Counted from the first letter of the stretch, positions 51,813 to 60,253 are shown. The stretch is 64,000 nucleotides of DNA from PMG-095 sp037200885 (GCA_037200885.1 JBBCIN010000002.1:1178001-1242000); one strand, 5' to 3'. Numbers and translations: made by a program. The notes: generated by a model from the letters alone, not told the origin.

Positions 51813-51834
51813 TGTTGAACGCTTGTTGAACTCG
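51813..51834 (-). promoter_or_regulatory. Direct 11-bp repeat upstream of the chaperone operon
   Basis: On the plus strand TGTTGAACGCT is directly followed by TGTTGAACTCG. The two copies share TGTTGAAC and lie 31 bases upstream of the ATG at 51782. A repeat of about one helical turn is a plausible site for a regulator. It does not match the HrcA CIRCE dyad. Confidence 0.35.
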
Positions 51835-51965
51835 AGTAGCAGATCTGAGGGGGTACCGATTGAACCCACTTGCGGTTTTGTCACTGGCCCCCCCTGGCGC
51901 CGACGTGGACAAATGTGGGTTTGCCCAGATCCTGGCGCTCGTCCGGGCTCAAGTTTGGCCCAGTT

Positions 51966-54923
51966 ATGGCCGTTTGGCGAACTGTGCAGTCGAGAGCAGG
52001 GCGGAAAACCATTGGGGTTCTGATGGGCTATCTAGCGCTTTTTACCGGAACGTACGACGCGCAAATACGCAATGCGTTTCTGGAGAAATGTCGCGAGCTC
52101 GACTTGAACTTGCTCACGGTTTACGCGGGGGCGCTCGGAGATCCCAGGTTGTGGAGTGTCAACGAGAACTCGGTCTTCGATCTGATGCACCCGGACTGCG
52201 TCGATGGCCTGGTCCTGATCTCGAACTGTCTCGCGTCGTTATTTGGGCTGGAGAGCGTGCACCATTTGGCGCGGCTCCACCGATCGCTCCCGCTGTGCAG
52301 CATCGGCATGCCCATTTCGGGCGTACCCAGCGTGGTGATCGACAACCGCGGAGGCATGGAAGCGGCGATCGAGCACCTGATCCGCGACCACGGCTGTCGC
52401 CGCCCGGCATTCATTGCGGGCGCTGCCGGGAACCCGGAAGCAGAAGCGCGCTTCGGCGCTTACGTCGATGTCCTTCGTCGACACGATCTCGCGTTCGACG
52501 CAGCGCTCGTCGTCGATGGAAATTTCACGAATCGAGATGGGCAGGCGGCAATGGAGCGGCTCCTTGCGCGCAACGTGGAGTTCGACGCAGTTGCGGCGGC
52601 CAGCGACGACATGGCGTTTGGCGCGATGGCAGCGCTCAGGAAGCATGGGCGCCGCGTGCCCCTCGAGCTGCCGGTCACGGGATTCGACGACGTGCAGATG
52701 GCGCGTCTCGACAGCCCGCCGTTGACTACGGTCGCTCAGCCGTTCGAGGCGATGGCCGGCGAGGCGATCCACCTGATTCTAGAACAACTCGCCCGGCGTC
52801 CGGTCGCCGAAGTCGTCGAGCTGCCAGTACAATTCCTGGTTCGCCAATCCTGCGGCTGCGGCGTGCGGACGAGACTCGCCAAGTCCGTAATTCGAGCTGG
52901 ACGGCCCCTGTCGGCACCGGAGTATTTGCGCACCCACGAAAGCGCTCTGGCTGGCGCCCTGACGACTCCCCTGGGCGTCGTCTCACCAGAGGGACTCCTA
53001 ATCGCGAATCGTTTGCTGACCGCGCTGGCGCCCGCGCTTGGCGGGAACCCCGACCCGTTCTTACGCACCGTCGAGCAACTGCTCGAGAGTGCCGACAATG
53101 ACCCGGCAAAGTGTCGCGCGCTCGAGAACGCCATCGCTCGCCTGCGCGACGAACTCCGCTGCTGCGCCGATTCGGAACTCGAGGATCTCTGGCACGACGC
53201 GCGCGATCTCGTCGCGCACCACAGTCAGCGCGGGCACGTTCAGCAGCGGATCGATGTCGACAACGACCATCTGCGCATCGTCGACCTCAACCGGCATCTG
53301 TCGCGCGCGGTCGATTTGCCGTCGCTCAAACGGGCGCTGCTGAGCATGATGCCTTCGCTCGGCATTTCGAATGCGTCCTTCTCGCGCTATGCGGAGGATT
53401 CCACGGCGGAGCTCGAGCCCTGGGTGTGCATGCGGGACGGGCGCCTGTTCGAGCCACCACCGCTTCGCTTTGCCGCCCGCCAGCTGGTCCCCCCGGGGAT
53501 TTGGTACGATGACCGACGCTGCACGCGCTTGGTCTTCCCGCTCTTGTGCGAGGGTCGGCGCTGGGGCGTGGCGGTCTTCGAATCCTCGGGCGGGGCCGGA
53601 GGCTTTCAGATGCTCCAAGACCAAGTGAGCGTGGCACTGAGCAGCATCCAACTTCATCAGCAAGTGGTGGAGAAGACTGTGTTGCACGAGCGGAGTGTGC
53701 AGGAGCGACAGGCCACCGCCGCGCGAATGGAAGCCCTGAGCGTGCTGTCCGGTGGCGTGGCCCACGATTTGAACAACGTGCTCGGCCCGATGGTCGCTTT
53801 GCCGGACGTCATTTTGGAAGATCTGGCCCAGCTCGATTGCGAATCTCTGCCCGCGCTGACGGAGATTCGCGACGATATGAGGAGCATCAAGAGCGCGTCG
53901 TTACGCGCGGCCCAGACGATCAGGGACCTATTGACTCTCGGCCGAGCGCGGCGAATGAGCACGGACCCGCTGGACTTGAACGCGCTGATGTCGGACTGCC
54001 TGACGCTCGAGACGCTTGGATTCATGCCGAAAGATTTGACCCAGGTCGAGATCTGCCACCTCTGGTGCGAAGAACCGTTGATCGTCCGGGCCGCGGAGGC
54101 CCACCTGGTACGCGCCGTCACCAACTTGGTCCGAAACGCACTTGAAGCGATCGACGGTCCGGGCAAGGTCTGGGTGACGACGCGTTCGGTCGAGCTGACG
54201 CTGCCGCTGCTGGGCTACGAGGCCGTACCACCGGGCAGTTACGCGGTGGTGACCGTTTCCGATACTGGACGGGGCATCGCCCCTGCGGACTTGCCGCGCG
54301 TGTTCGAACCGTTTTTCTCGAGCAAGCGCGTACGACAAACTTCGGGCAGCGGGCTCGGCTTGGCAGTCGTGCACGGCGTGGTCAAGGAACACGACGGCTA
54401 CTTGGACGTTACGAGTTGGCCTGGGCAAGGCACGACCTTCGCTTTGTACTTTCCTCGACTCGAAGTGACGCTCGAGGCGATACACCGGACCTCCTCGGTG
54501 CCTCGCGGACGCGCCAAGGTGCTGATCATCGACGACGAACCGACGCAGCTCCGCACCGCTTCTCGAGTTCTGGGCCAACTGGGATACGAGACCCACACGC
54601 TACGGAGCGGAGTCGCAGCCTGCGAGGTCTTCGCGGCCTGCGCCGCCGAGCGCCAGGCGATCGCGGTCGGTCGAACGACGTGCACGAGTCCTTACGATCT
54701 GATCATCGTCGACATGGCACTCAACGAGGACCAGGACGGGTTGGCAGTGATTGAGCGCATCAGGACGCTATTTCCTGGTCAGCGCGCCTTGATTGCCAGC
54801 GGTAATGCGCCACCCGAGCGCGCCGAAGCTGCCATTTCACAAGGGCTCGGCTGGCTCGCCAAGCCCTACACCAGCGGCGCGCTGGCACGCGCAGTCGAGG
54901 CCTCGCTGACCGCGACTGCATAG
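51966..54923 (+). CDS. Cytoplasmic hybrid histidine kinase with LacI-like ligand-binding domain
   Basis: A 985-residue protein from the ATG at 51966 (no strong Shine-Dalgarno, alternatives nearby). Residues about 10-300 are a LacI/PBP1-type effector domain without HTH: RKTIGVLMGYLALFTGTYDAQIR, HPDCVDGLVLIS, VVIDNRGGMEAAIEHLI, FDAVAAASDDMAFGAMAALRKHGRRVPLELPVTGFDD. A GAF-like stretch follows (about 400-600). The HisKA box is GGVAHDLNNVLGP with His600, then the ATPase motifs NLVRNALEAIDG, DTGRGIAPADLP, GSGLGLAVVHG. The C-terminal receiver has IIDDEPTQL and phospho-acceptor Asp916 in IIVDMALNED. No membrane segment, so ligand is sensed in the cytoplasm. Convergent with the epoxide hydrolase gene. 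Confidence 0.85.
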   Translation: MAVWRTVQSRAGRKTIGVLMGYLALFTGTYDAQIRNAFLEKCRELDLNLLTVYAGALGDPRLWSVNENSVFDLMHPDCVDGLVLISNCLASLFGLESVHHLARLHRSLPLCSIGMPISGVPSVVIDNRGGMEAAIEHLIRDHGCRRPAFIAGAAGNPEAEARFGAYVDVLRRHDLAFDAALVVDGNFTNRDGQAAMERLLARNVEFDAVAAASDDMAFGAMAALRKHGRRVPLELPVTGFDDVQMARLDSPPLTTVAQPFEAMAGEAIHLILEQLARRPVAEVVELPVQFLVRQSCGCGVRTRLAKSVIRAGRPLSAPEYLRTHESALAGALTTPLGVVSPEGLLIANRLLTALAPALGGNPDPFLRTVEQLLESADNDPAKCRALENAIARLRDELRCCADSELEDLWHDARDLVAHHSQRGHVQQRIDVDNDHLRIVDLNRHLSRAVDLPSLKRALLSMMPSLGISNASFSRYAEDSTAELEPWVCMRDGRLFEPPPLRFAARQLVPPGIWYDDRRCTRLVFPLLCEGRRWGVAVFESSGGAGGFQMLQDQVSVALSSIQLHQQVVEKTVLHERSVQERQATAARMEALSVLSGGVAHDLNNVLGPMVALPDVILEDLAQLDCESLPALTEIRDDMRSIKSASLRAAQTIRDLLTLGRARRMSTDPLDLNALMSDCLTLETLGFMPKDLTQVEICHLWCEEPLIVRAAEAHLVRAVTNLVRNALEAIDGPGKVWVTTRSVELTLPLLGYEAVPPGSYAVVTVSDTGRGIAPADLPRVFEPFFSSKRVRQTSGSGLGLAVVHGVVKEHDGYLDVTSWPGQGTTFALYFPRLEVTLEAIHRTSSVPRGRAKVLIIDDEPTQLRTASRVLGQLGYETHTLRSGVAACEVFAACAAERQAIAVGRTTCTSPYDLIIVDMALNEDQDGLAVIERIRTLFPGQRALIASGNAPPERAEAAISQGLGWLAKPYTSGALARAVEASLTATA

Positions 54924-54957
54924 GGTCAGCGCCGCGGGTCAGCGCCGCGGGTCAGCG
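54923..54957. repeat. 13-bp tandem repeat spanning two convergent gene ends
   Basis: GGGTCAGCGCCGC is present twice (54923-54935, 54936-54948) with a partial third GGGTCAGCG. It begins at the last base of the kinase stop codon and runs into the 3' end of the epoxide hydrolase gene, so variation here would not change either core enzyme. Confidence 0.7.
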
Positions 54958-56256
54958 AAGCGATCGAAACGAGGCGCGGAGCTCTTCCGACAACGCCGTC
55001 GGTTGCTCCCAGGCCGCGAAATGCCCGCCTTTGGCCAGCCGGTTATAGTGAATCAACTTCGGGTACGCCTTTTCCGTCCACGTCCGCGGGGCCGCGTAGA
55101 TTTCGTCCGGGAAGACGCTCACCGCGACCGGAATGGCGACATGCTTCGGCGCGAAGAAGTTGAGCTTGTTCTCCCAATATAGCCGAGCCGATGAAACCGC
55201 CGTGTTGGTCAGCCAGTAGAGCGTGATGTTGTCGAGGATGTCATCGCGCGAGAGACCCTCGGACTGACCGTCGAAAACGCGTGCGATTAGCGCCTCACTA
55301 CGCTCGTCGTGGTCGAGTATCCAGGCTGCCAAGCCGACCGGCGAATCGGCGATTGCGTATAGGGTCTGCGGGCGATTTGCCATCTCCTGCGCGTAGCCCA
55401 GGCCATGCTTGTAGAATGAGTCGAGCTGATCCCACGCGCCCTTTTCTTCGGCGGAAAGCCGCGGCGGCGGGCTGCCGAACTGGAGTGCCTTCGCCACATC
55501 GTCCGGTACGGTCGCTGGCATGTTGGTGTGGATGCCGAGTAGCCCCGGCGGCGCCAGCAGCGCCATCTGCTCCGTGACCGCATTGCCCCAATCGCCCCCT
55601 TGCGCCACGTAGCGTGTGTAGCCGAGGCGCTTCATCAGCACGATCCAGGCGCGAGCGATGCGCGCGGGGTCCCACCCGGTCGTCGTCGGCTTGCCTGAAA
55701 ATCCGTAACCGGGCAGCGATGGAATCACTACGTCGAACGCGTCCGCCGCACTCCCGCCGTGCGCCACGGGATTCGTCAGTGGATCGATGATCTTCAGCTG
55801 CTCGATGATCGAGCCGGGCCACCCGTGCGTAACGATGAGTGGAAGCGCGTTGGGTGACTTCGAGCGAACGTGAATGAAGTGGATATCGACGCCATCGATG
55901 TTGGTCACGAACTGAGGGTATGTGTTTAGCTTCGCCTCGCACTTCCGCCAATCGTACTCTGTGGCCCAATAGCGCGTGAGCGCTTGGATGGTCTGAAGCT
56001 GCACGCCTTGCGACCTGTCCGTAACTAGCTCTTTTTCTGGCAGGCGCGTCGCCGTAATGCGTCGGCGAAGATCGACCAAAGCTTGGTTCGGTATGCTGAC
56101 GCGAAATGGGCGTATCGCTTCCATGTCGGCGGTCGCGCCATTTTTGGATTTCGGTTGCGCGCTCTCGGCCTGGGCCGACGCATCTTGCAAGCCAAGTGCA
56201 GCCACGCACGTGGCAATTGAAAGTACGCAAGTGCGTAGTGAGCCTTCGAATTTCAT
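54952..56256 (-). CDS. Secreted epoxide hydrolase (EHN-type alpha/beta hydrolase)
   Basis: A 434-residue product from the ATG at 56256, which has GAGGAG six bases upstream, giving a signal peptide (RTCVLSIATCVAALGLQDASAQA). An EHN lid domain precedes the alpha/beta core: IRPFRVSIPNQALVDLRRRITATRLP, oxyanion VTHGWPGSIIE, nucleophile Asp in AQGGDWGNAVTEQMAL, FPDEIYA, and the His in AKGGHFAAWEQP. Two Tyr that activate the epoxide are expected in the lid (for example YDWRKCE, FYKHGLGYAQEM). It opens epoxides to diols in the periplasm. The upstream region carries the 17-bp motif shared with three other units. Confidence 0.85.
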   Translation of the reverse strand: MKFEGSLRTCVLSIATCVAALGLQDASAQAESAQPKSKNGATADMEAIRPFRVSIPNQALVDLRRRITATRLPEKELVTDRSQGVQLQTIQALTRYWATEYDWRKCEAKLNTYPQFVTNIDGVDIHFIHVRSKSPNALPLIVTHGWPGSIIEQLKIIDPLTNPVAHGGSAADAFDVVIPSLPGYGFSGKPTTTGWDPARIARAWIVLMKRLGYTRYVAQGGDWGNAVTEQMALLAPPGLLGIHTNMPATVPDDVAKALQFGSPPPRLSAEEKGAWDQLDSFYKHGLGYAQEMANRPQTLYAIADSPVGLAAWILDHDERSEALIARVFDGQSEGLSRDDILDNITLYWLTNTAVSSARLYWENKLNFFAPKHVAIPVAVSVFPDEIYAAPRTWTEKAYPKLIHYNRLAKGGHFAAWEQPTALSEELRASFRSLR

Positions 56257-56354
56257 GGTCATCTCCTCGCGGAAGGTTTGTGTCAACGACTCCCAGTGAC
56301 GCACGTCGCGTCGAAGGGGCCTCGCGTTACCTATCGTCGCTCGGATGCAAGTCG

Positions 56355-56371
56355 ACTATACGAAGGTGTTG
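56355..56371 (-). promoter_or_regulatory. 17-bp shared motif upstream of epoxide hydrolase
   Basis: Read leftward: CAACACCTTCGTATAGT. It matches the motifs at 57023 (CAATACCATCGTCCAAT), 58578 (TTACACCATCGTACAAT) and 60237 (CAATACGATCGTCCAAT) at most positions. About 98 bases separate it from the ATG. It is the weakest of the four. Confidence 0.4.
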
Positions 56372-56405
56372 ACGTCCCAGACCCACGCTTCGGACGCGGG
56401 CTCGG

Positions 56406-56780
56406 TCAGCTTGGTCCAAGCGCGGCGTTGAGCGCCTCCACCAGCTCTGCCTCGCTGAATGGCTTGAGCAGGCAGGCGGTTGCACCTCGCTCGACGAGTT
56501 GTGAACGGACGGCCTCGTCTCGGTTAGCCGTGATGAAAACGATTGGGATCCGTTGTTGGCGATGCGTCAGTTCGCGCTGGAGCTCGGGCCCAGACATGCC
56601 GGGAATGGCCACGTCCAGGATCAGACATTTGGTTTGATCGATGCAATCAGACGCCAGGAAATCTTCGGCCGATGAGAAGGCTCGGACGGCAAAACCGAGC
56701 TCCTTCAACAAGTCGGGCAGCGACTCACGGACGGACTGGTCGTCGTCGACGACCGACACGAGCGACCTGGTCTCCGTCAT
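56406..56780 (-). CDS. Stand-alone FixJ-type receiver protein
   Basis: A 124-residue single-domain receiver from the ATG at 56780: acidic pair in LVSVVDDDQSVRESL, phospho-acceptor Asp56 in CLILDVAIPGMSGPEL, Thr in VFITANRD and Lys in LLKPFSEAEL. No output domain. FixJ-type receivers without output usually act as phosphate sinks or relay proteins, often in myxobacteria. Close relatives by sequence are the receiver of the sigma-54 regulator at 58704. A short upstream extension to 57137 has no homology and is rejected. Confidence 0.85.
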   Translation of the reverse strand: MTETRSLVSVVDDDQSVRESLPDLLKELGFAVRAFSSAEDFLASDCIDQTKCLILDVAIPGMSGPELQRELTHRQQRIPIVFITANRDEAVRSQLVERGATACLLKPFSEAELVEALNAALGPS

Positions 56781-57097
56781 GAACGCACCGGCCGCGCGCG
56801 CTCGAGCTTTCCACCAGGAAGCGCAATCCACGGCAATCCGGGAAGCGCATCGACCACCAGCCAGAGGCGGCTCTCCATTCCAGTCCCTTTCGTGACAGCC
56901 CCCTAACTCCACGATGCGTGACTCGTGGTCGACAGTCCATTGTACTTTGGTATCGACCCTCTCCCGCCGCGCGACGTGCGACCGCCGCCCGCCCGAGCTG
57001 CTCCTCGTGAAGAGGCAGCGACCAATACCATCGTCCAATCGTTTCACGCCTGACTCGCTGGCATCTCTATCTCGCAGCACCCACTGGAGCCATCGCC
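56781..57097. other. Divergent intergenic stretch with the shared 17-bp motif
   Basis: 317 bases between the receiver gene (leftward) and the RidA gene (rightward). It carries the motif CAATACCATCGTCCAAT at 57023-57039. No gene is convincing. Confidence 0.5.
57023..57039 (+). promoter_or_regulatory. 17-bp shared motif upstream of RidA operon
   Basis: CAATACCATCGTCCAAT, 58 bases before the RidA ATG. It differs from the copy at 60237 at one position only. Contains CGTC, the core of many ECF sigma -10 boxes, so it may be a promoter element or an operator. Confidence 0.5.
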
Positions 57098-57571
57098 ATG
57101 AACACGAACTCGCGAACCGCAGAGGATCGACTCGCAAGGCTCGGCATTCGTCTGCCAGATCCCCCGAGCCCTTTTGGAGCGTATGTGCCTGCCGTCCTGT
57201 CCGGCAACTTGCTTTTCTTGAGCGGTATGCTCGCCACGGTCGGGCATACGCCCTCGATCGTGGGCGTGGTGGGCAAAGACCTCGACGTGAAGGGGGGCCA
57301 GAAGGCAGCCTATGCAGCTGCGCTCAATGTACTGGCCCTCACGAAGAAGCAACTCGGCTCTCTCGACCGGGTGAGCCAATTCATACGGCTCGGCGTGTCC
57401 GTCGCTGCGACGCCTGAATTCACGGAACATCCGAAGGTCGCCGACGCGGCGTCCGAACTCCTTCGAGACGTGTTCGGTGAGGATATCGTGCCATCACGCC
57501 TGATATTCGGCGTCGCGAGCCTTCCGCTCGGTTCGCCGGTCGAGCTGGAAGTCATCTTGGAAGTGAGATGA
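57098..57571 (+). CDS. RidA family protein (YjgF/UK114, YjgH-like subgroup)
   Basis: A 157-residue protein: MNTNSRTAEDRLARLGIRLPDPPSPFGAYVPAVLSGNLLFLSGML is the typical RidA opening with P.P.G.Y..A...GN..FLSG. The later region ends IVPSRLIFGVASLPLGSPVELEVILEV, where canonical RidA has Arg for imine deamination and Glu; here the stretch is R(L)IFGVASLPLGSPVELE, giving a candidate catalytic Arg. The subgroup is YjgH-like rather than classical RidA. It may remove reactive enamines or have another substrate. The alpha/beta hydrolase gene overlaps its end by four bases, so they are translated together. Confidence 0.8.
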   Translation: MNTNSRTAEDRLARLGIRLPDPPSPFGAYVPAVLSGNLLFLSGMLATVGHTPSIVGVVGKDLDVKGGQKAAYAAALNVLALTKKQLGSLDRVSQFIRLGVSVAATPEFTEHPKVADAASELLRDVFGEDIVPSRLIFGVASLPLGSPVELEVILEVR

Positions 57572-58542
57572 CGATGACCTCGTCCAGGATAGCGCGGCTC
57601 GGGCTGTTGCCGTTCTGCATTTCGTCCTGCAACATTTCCACTCAACCGAAGGAATCTGCGATGGCCCAACACGTCTCGTACCGAACAGTGAAGGTGGCCG
57701 ACCTCAATATTTTTTACCGTGAAGCAGGGCCGAAGGATGCCCCAACCATTCTGCTGCTTCACGGGTTGCCGTCGTCCTCGCGCATGTTCGAGCCGTTGCT
57801 CACGTGGCTTGCGAGCCAATATCATTTGGTCGCGCCAGACTATCCCGGCTTCGGGCACAGCGACGCGCCGACACCGAAGGAATTCTCATACACTTTCGAC
57901 AACCTCGCGAAAGTCATGACCGACTTCAGCGAAGCCTTGAAGCTGAACAAGTACAATCTCTACATGCAGGACTACGGCGGTCCCGTTGGCTTTCGCATGG
58001 CGCTGGCCCATCCGGATCGCGTCGAAGCGCTAATCGTCCAGGATGCCGTCGCTCACAACGAAGGCTTGGGAGCGAATTGGAAGACGCGACGCGCGTTCTG
58101 GGCCGATCGCGCCGCCCACGAGGAAGCGCTGCGGACCAACCTTCTCTCATTGGCCACCACTCGCACTCGTCACGTCGGAAGCGACCCGAACCCCGAGAAG
58201 TACGATCCGGATCTGTGGACCGACGAGTACGCTTTCCTCAACAAGCCGGGCCAAGCCGACATCCAGAGTGACCTGTTCTATGACTACCGGAGCAATGTAG
58301 AGGCTTATCCGAAGTGGCAGGCGTGGCTGCAAAAGGTCCAACCACCCCTGCTGGTGCTGTGGGGAAAGTACGATTTGTCGTTCGAGCTCAGCGAGCCCGA
58401 GGCGTACCGGCGTGATGTGCCGAAGGCCCAGGTGCACGTGTTGGACGCCGGGCACTTCGCCTTGGACACCGCGGCCGACGAAATGGCCGATCTCGTCCGC
58501 CGATTTCTATCGGACGAAACCCAAAACCGAGAGCGGCGCTGA
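57568..58542 (+). CDS. Alpha/beta hydrolase with Asp nucleophile (dehalogenase/epoxide-hydrolase-like)
   Basis: A 324-residue product if started at 57568 (ATGA overlap with RidA), which adds a hydrophobic N-terminus ending in a Cys (LLPFCISSC). The ATG at 57661 has AAGGA seven bases upstream and starts where related proteins do (MAQHVSYRTVKV), so it may be the true start. Core motifs: LLLHGLPSSSRMFEPLL (oxyanion HGLP), DYPGFGHSDAP, nucleophile in YMQDYGGPVGFRMAL (Asp, as in haloalkane dehalogenases and epoxide hydrolases), LWGKYDLSFE, and the His in LDAGHFALDT. It cleaves a carbon-halogen or epoxide-type substrate, not identified. Confidence 0.82.
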   Translation: MTMTSSRIARLGLLPFCISSCNISTQPKESAMAQHVSYRTVKVADLNIFYREAGPKDAPTILLLHGLPSSSRMFEPLLTWLASQYHLVAPDYPGFGHSDAPTPKEFSYTFDNLAKVMTDFSEALKLNKYNLYMQDYGGPVGFRMALAHPDRVEALIVQDAVAHNEGLGANWKTRRAFWADRAAHEEALRTNLLSLATTRTRHVGSDPNPEKYDPDLWTDEYAFLNKPGQADIQSDLFYDYRSNVEAYPKWQAWLQKVQPPLLVLWGKYDLSFELSEPEAYRRDVPKAQVHVLDAGHFALDTAADEMADLVRRFLSDETQNRERR

Positions 58543-58577
58543 AACGCTGCGCGCGGTCACACTTCGGCACAATACGC

Positions 58578-58594
58578 TTACACCATCGTACAAT
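58578..58594 (+). promoter_or_regulatory. 17-bp shared motif upstream of the sigma-54 regulator
   Basis: TTACACCATCGTACAAT, 109 bases before the ATG at 58704. It contains TACAAT, which could be a sigma-70 -10 box, and shares ACCATCGT-CAAT with the copies at 57023 and 60237. Confidence 0.4.
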
Positions 58595-58703
58595 ATCGGG
58601 CGCACTGCGATTGGAGCATGCTCTGAGGCGTGAACGCGGACGGGACGCGCAAAGGCCAGAGTGCACGCGCTGCACTCACCTTCAACCCAGGGAGCCACGC
58701 CAG

Positions 58704-60137
58704 ATGGACCAAAATGATCGCCCGGTTTGCATCGTTGACGACGACGTTTCGGCGCGCGAGGCAATGGCCGGCCTAACCGTCTCGGCTGGCCTTCGCGTCG
58801 AGACTTTTTCGTCGGCGAAAGAATATCTGCACGCGCCTCGCGCAGTGCCGCCCGCGTGCTTGGTGCTCGATGTCGAGCTGCCGGGCTTGACCGGTCTCCA
58901 GTTGCAACAGGAGCTACGTCGCACTGGAGTCAGCGTTCCAATCGTATTCGTAACGGGGCACGGCGACATTCCCATGTCCGTGCGCGCGCTCAAAGCTGGC
59001 GCCGTGGATTTCTTCACGAAGCCATTCGATCCGGAGCTGTTTTTGGCGGCAATTCACGCGGGAATCGCCACCGAAGGGCTGACGACGGTGGCCCCGGCTT
59101 GCTTGCCCGTGAGAAGCACTCGGGGGCGCCGCGCCGACGAAAGCGTCAAGCCCGAGTCGAGGTCCGACGGCTTTTCCGAGATCGTCGGCAATAGCTCCGC
59201 GCTGACGGAGGTGTTGGCGCAAGTGCACACCGTCGCCGGCACCGATTCGACCGTGCTCATCTGCGGTGAGACCGGGACCGGCAAAGAGCTGATTGCTCGC
59301 GCTGTCCACAACTCGAGTGATCGCAAGCACGGCCCATTCATCAAGGTCAATTGCGGCGCCATTCCAGCCGGCCTCCTGGAAAGCGAGCTGATGGGACACG
59401 AGAAGGGCGCATTCACCGGCGCCATCGCGCAGCGAATCGGCCGCTTCGAGCTCGCACATGACGGCACGATATTTCTAGACGAGATCGGCGAGATTGCCGC
59501 GGAGCTCCAACCCAAGCTGCTGCGGCTCTTGCAGGAACGCGAGTTCGAGCGCGTCGGCGGCACACGCACGATCCGCTCCAACGCGCGGGTAATCGCCGCT
59601 ACCAACCGCGACCTGGGCGCGATGGTGAAGACGCGGGAATTCCGCGAGGATCTCTATTATCGCCTCAACGTGTTTCCGGTGACGCTGCCCCCACTGAGGG
59701 ATCGCCGGCAGGACATCCCGGTGCTCGCACTCCACTTCATGCGGCAGGTGGCAGCGAGATTGAAAAAGGACATTCGGGAAATTTCCTCAGCCGCGATGTC
59801 ACACCTGACCGAATACCGTTGGCCCGGCAACATTCGCGAGCTCGAAAACGTGATCGAACGGGCGGTCATTTTGGCGAAGGGGTCGACGCTCGAGGTCCCG
59901 CCTCTCTATGGGACGTTGTGCCCCGAAGACAAGGCCGTCCGAGGGGATGACCTCGCCTCCGTCAACAAGGCGCATATCCTAGCCGTGCTCGAGGCCACCC
60001 GCGGGATCGTCGCCGGGCCCGACGGCGCGGCTGCTCGCCTGGGAATGAAGCGATCCACGCTCAACTATCGCATGAAGAAGCTCGGCATCCTGCGCGAGCC
60101 CGCGCACGCGCGGCACCAGCTTCGAGCGGGGGACTGA
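58704..60137 (+). CDS. Sigma-54-dependent response regulator (NtrC type)
   Basis: A 477-residue protein from the ATG at 58704 (AGGGAG upstream). Receiver: VCIVDDDVSAREAM, Asp56 in LVLDVELPGLTG, VTGHGDIPMSV, FFTKPFDPELFLA. Central AAA+ domain: IVGNSSALTEVLAQVHTVA, Walker A GETGTGKE at about 188-195, GAFTGA at 235-240 (sigma-54 contact), Walker B GTIFLDEIGEI, and R-finger region EDLYYRLNVFPVTLPPLRDR. A Fis-type HTH closes it (HILAVLEATRGIVAGPDGAAARLGMKRSTLNYRMKKLGI). It hydrolyses ATP to open sigma-54 promoters when phosphorylated. It could drive the -24/-12-like promoters of this window, which is inference. Confidence 0.9.
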   Translation: MDQNDRPVCIVDDDVSAREAMAGLTVSAGLRVETFSSAKEYLHAPRAVPPACLVLDVELPGLTGLQLQQELRRTGVSVPIVFVTGHGDIPMSVRALKAGAVDFFTKPFDPELFLAAIHAGIATEGLTTVAPACLPVRSTRGRRADESVKPESRSDGFSEIVGNSSALTEVLAQVHTVAGTDSTVLICGETGTGKELIARAVHNSSDRKHGPFIKVNCGAIPAGLLESELMGHEKGAFTGAIAQRIGRFELAHDGTIFLDEIGEIAAELQPKLLRLLQEREFERVGGTRTIRSNARVIAATNRDLGAMVKTREFREDLYYRLNVFPVTLPPLRDRRQDIPVLALHFMRQVAARLKKDIREISSAAMSHLTEYRWPGNIRELENVIERAVILAKGSTLEVPPLYGTLCPEDKAVRGDDLASVNKAHILAVLEATRGIVAGPDGAAARLGMKRSTLNYRMKKLGILREPAHARHQLRAGD

Positions 60138-60229
60138 GCGCGACTGAGCGCGACTGAGCGCGACTGAGCGCGACTGAGCGCGACTGAGCGCGACTGAGCG
60201 CGACTGAGCGCGACTGAGCGCGACTGAGA
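60132..60229. repeat. 10-bp tandem repeat (GACTGAGCGC) at the end of the sigma-54 regulator gene
   Basis: Nine exact copies of GACTGAGCGC in tandem followed by a partial GACTGAGAT. The first copy contains the stop codon TGA of the regulator, so the protein end is not affected by copy number. A 10-base period is not a multiple of three, so leftward frames give a spurious LSRAQSRSVA repeat. The array lies between the regulator and the thioredoxin-like gene. Confidence 0.85.
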
Positions 60230-60236
60230 TAGAGAG

Positions 60237-60253
60237 CAATACGATCGTCCAAT
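60237..60253 (+). promoter_or_regulatory. 17-bp shared motif upstream of the thioredoxin-like operon
   Basis: CAATACGATCGTCCAAT, 62 bases before the ATG at 60316 and just after the tandem repeat. It is nearly identical to the copy at 57023 (one change). Confidence 0.5.

Noticed and set aside
51860..53101. 413-residue rightward frame
   Set aside because: Shadow of the hybrid kinase gene in another phase; Arg/Ala/Pro composition and no motif.
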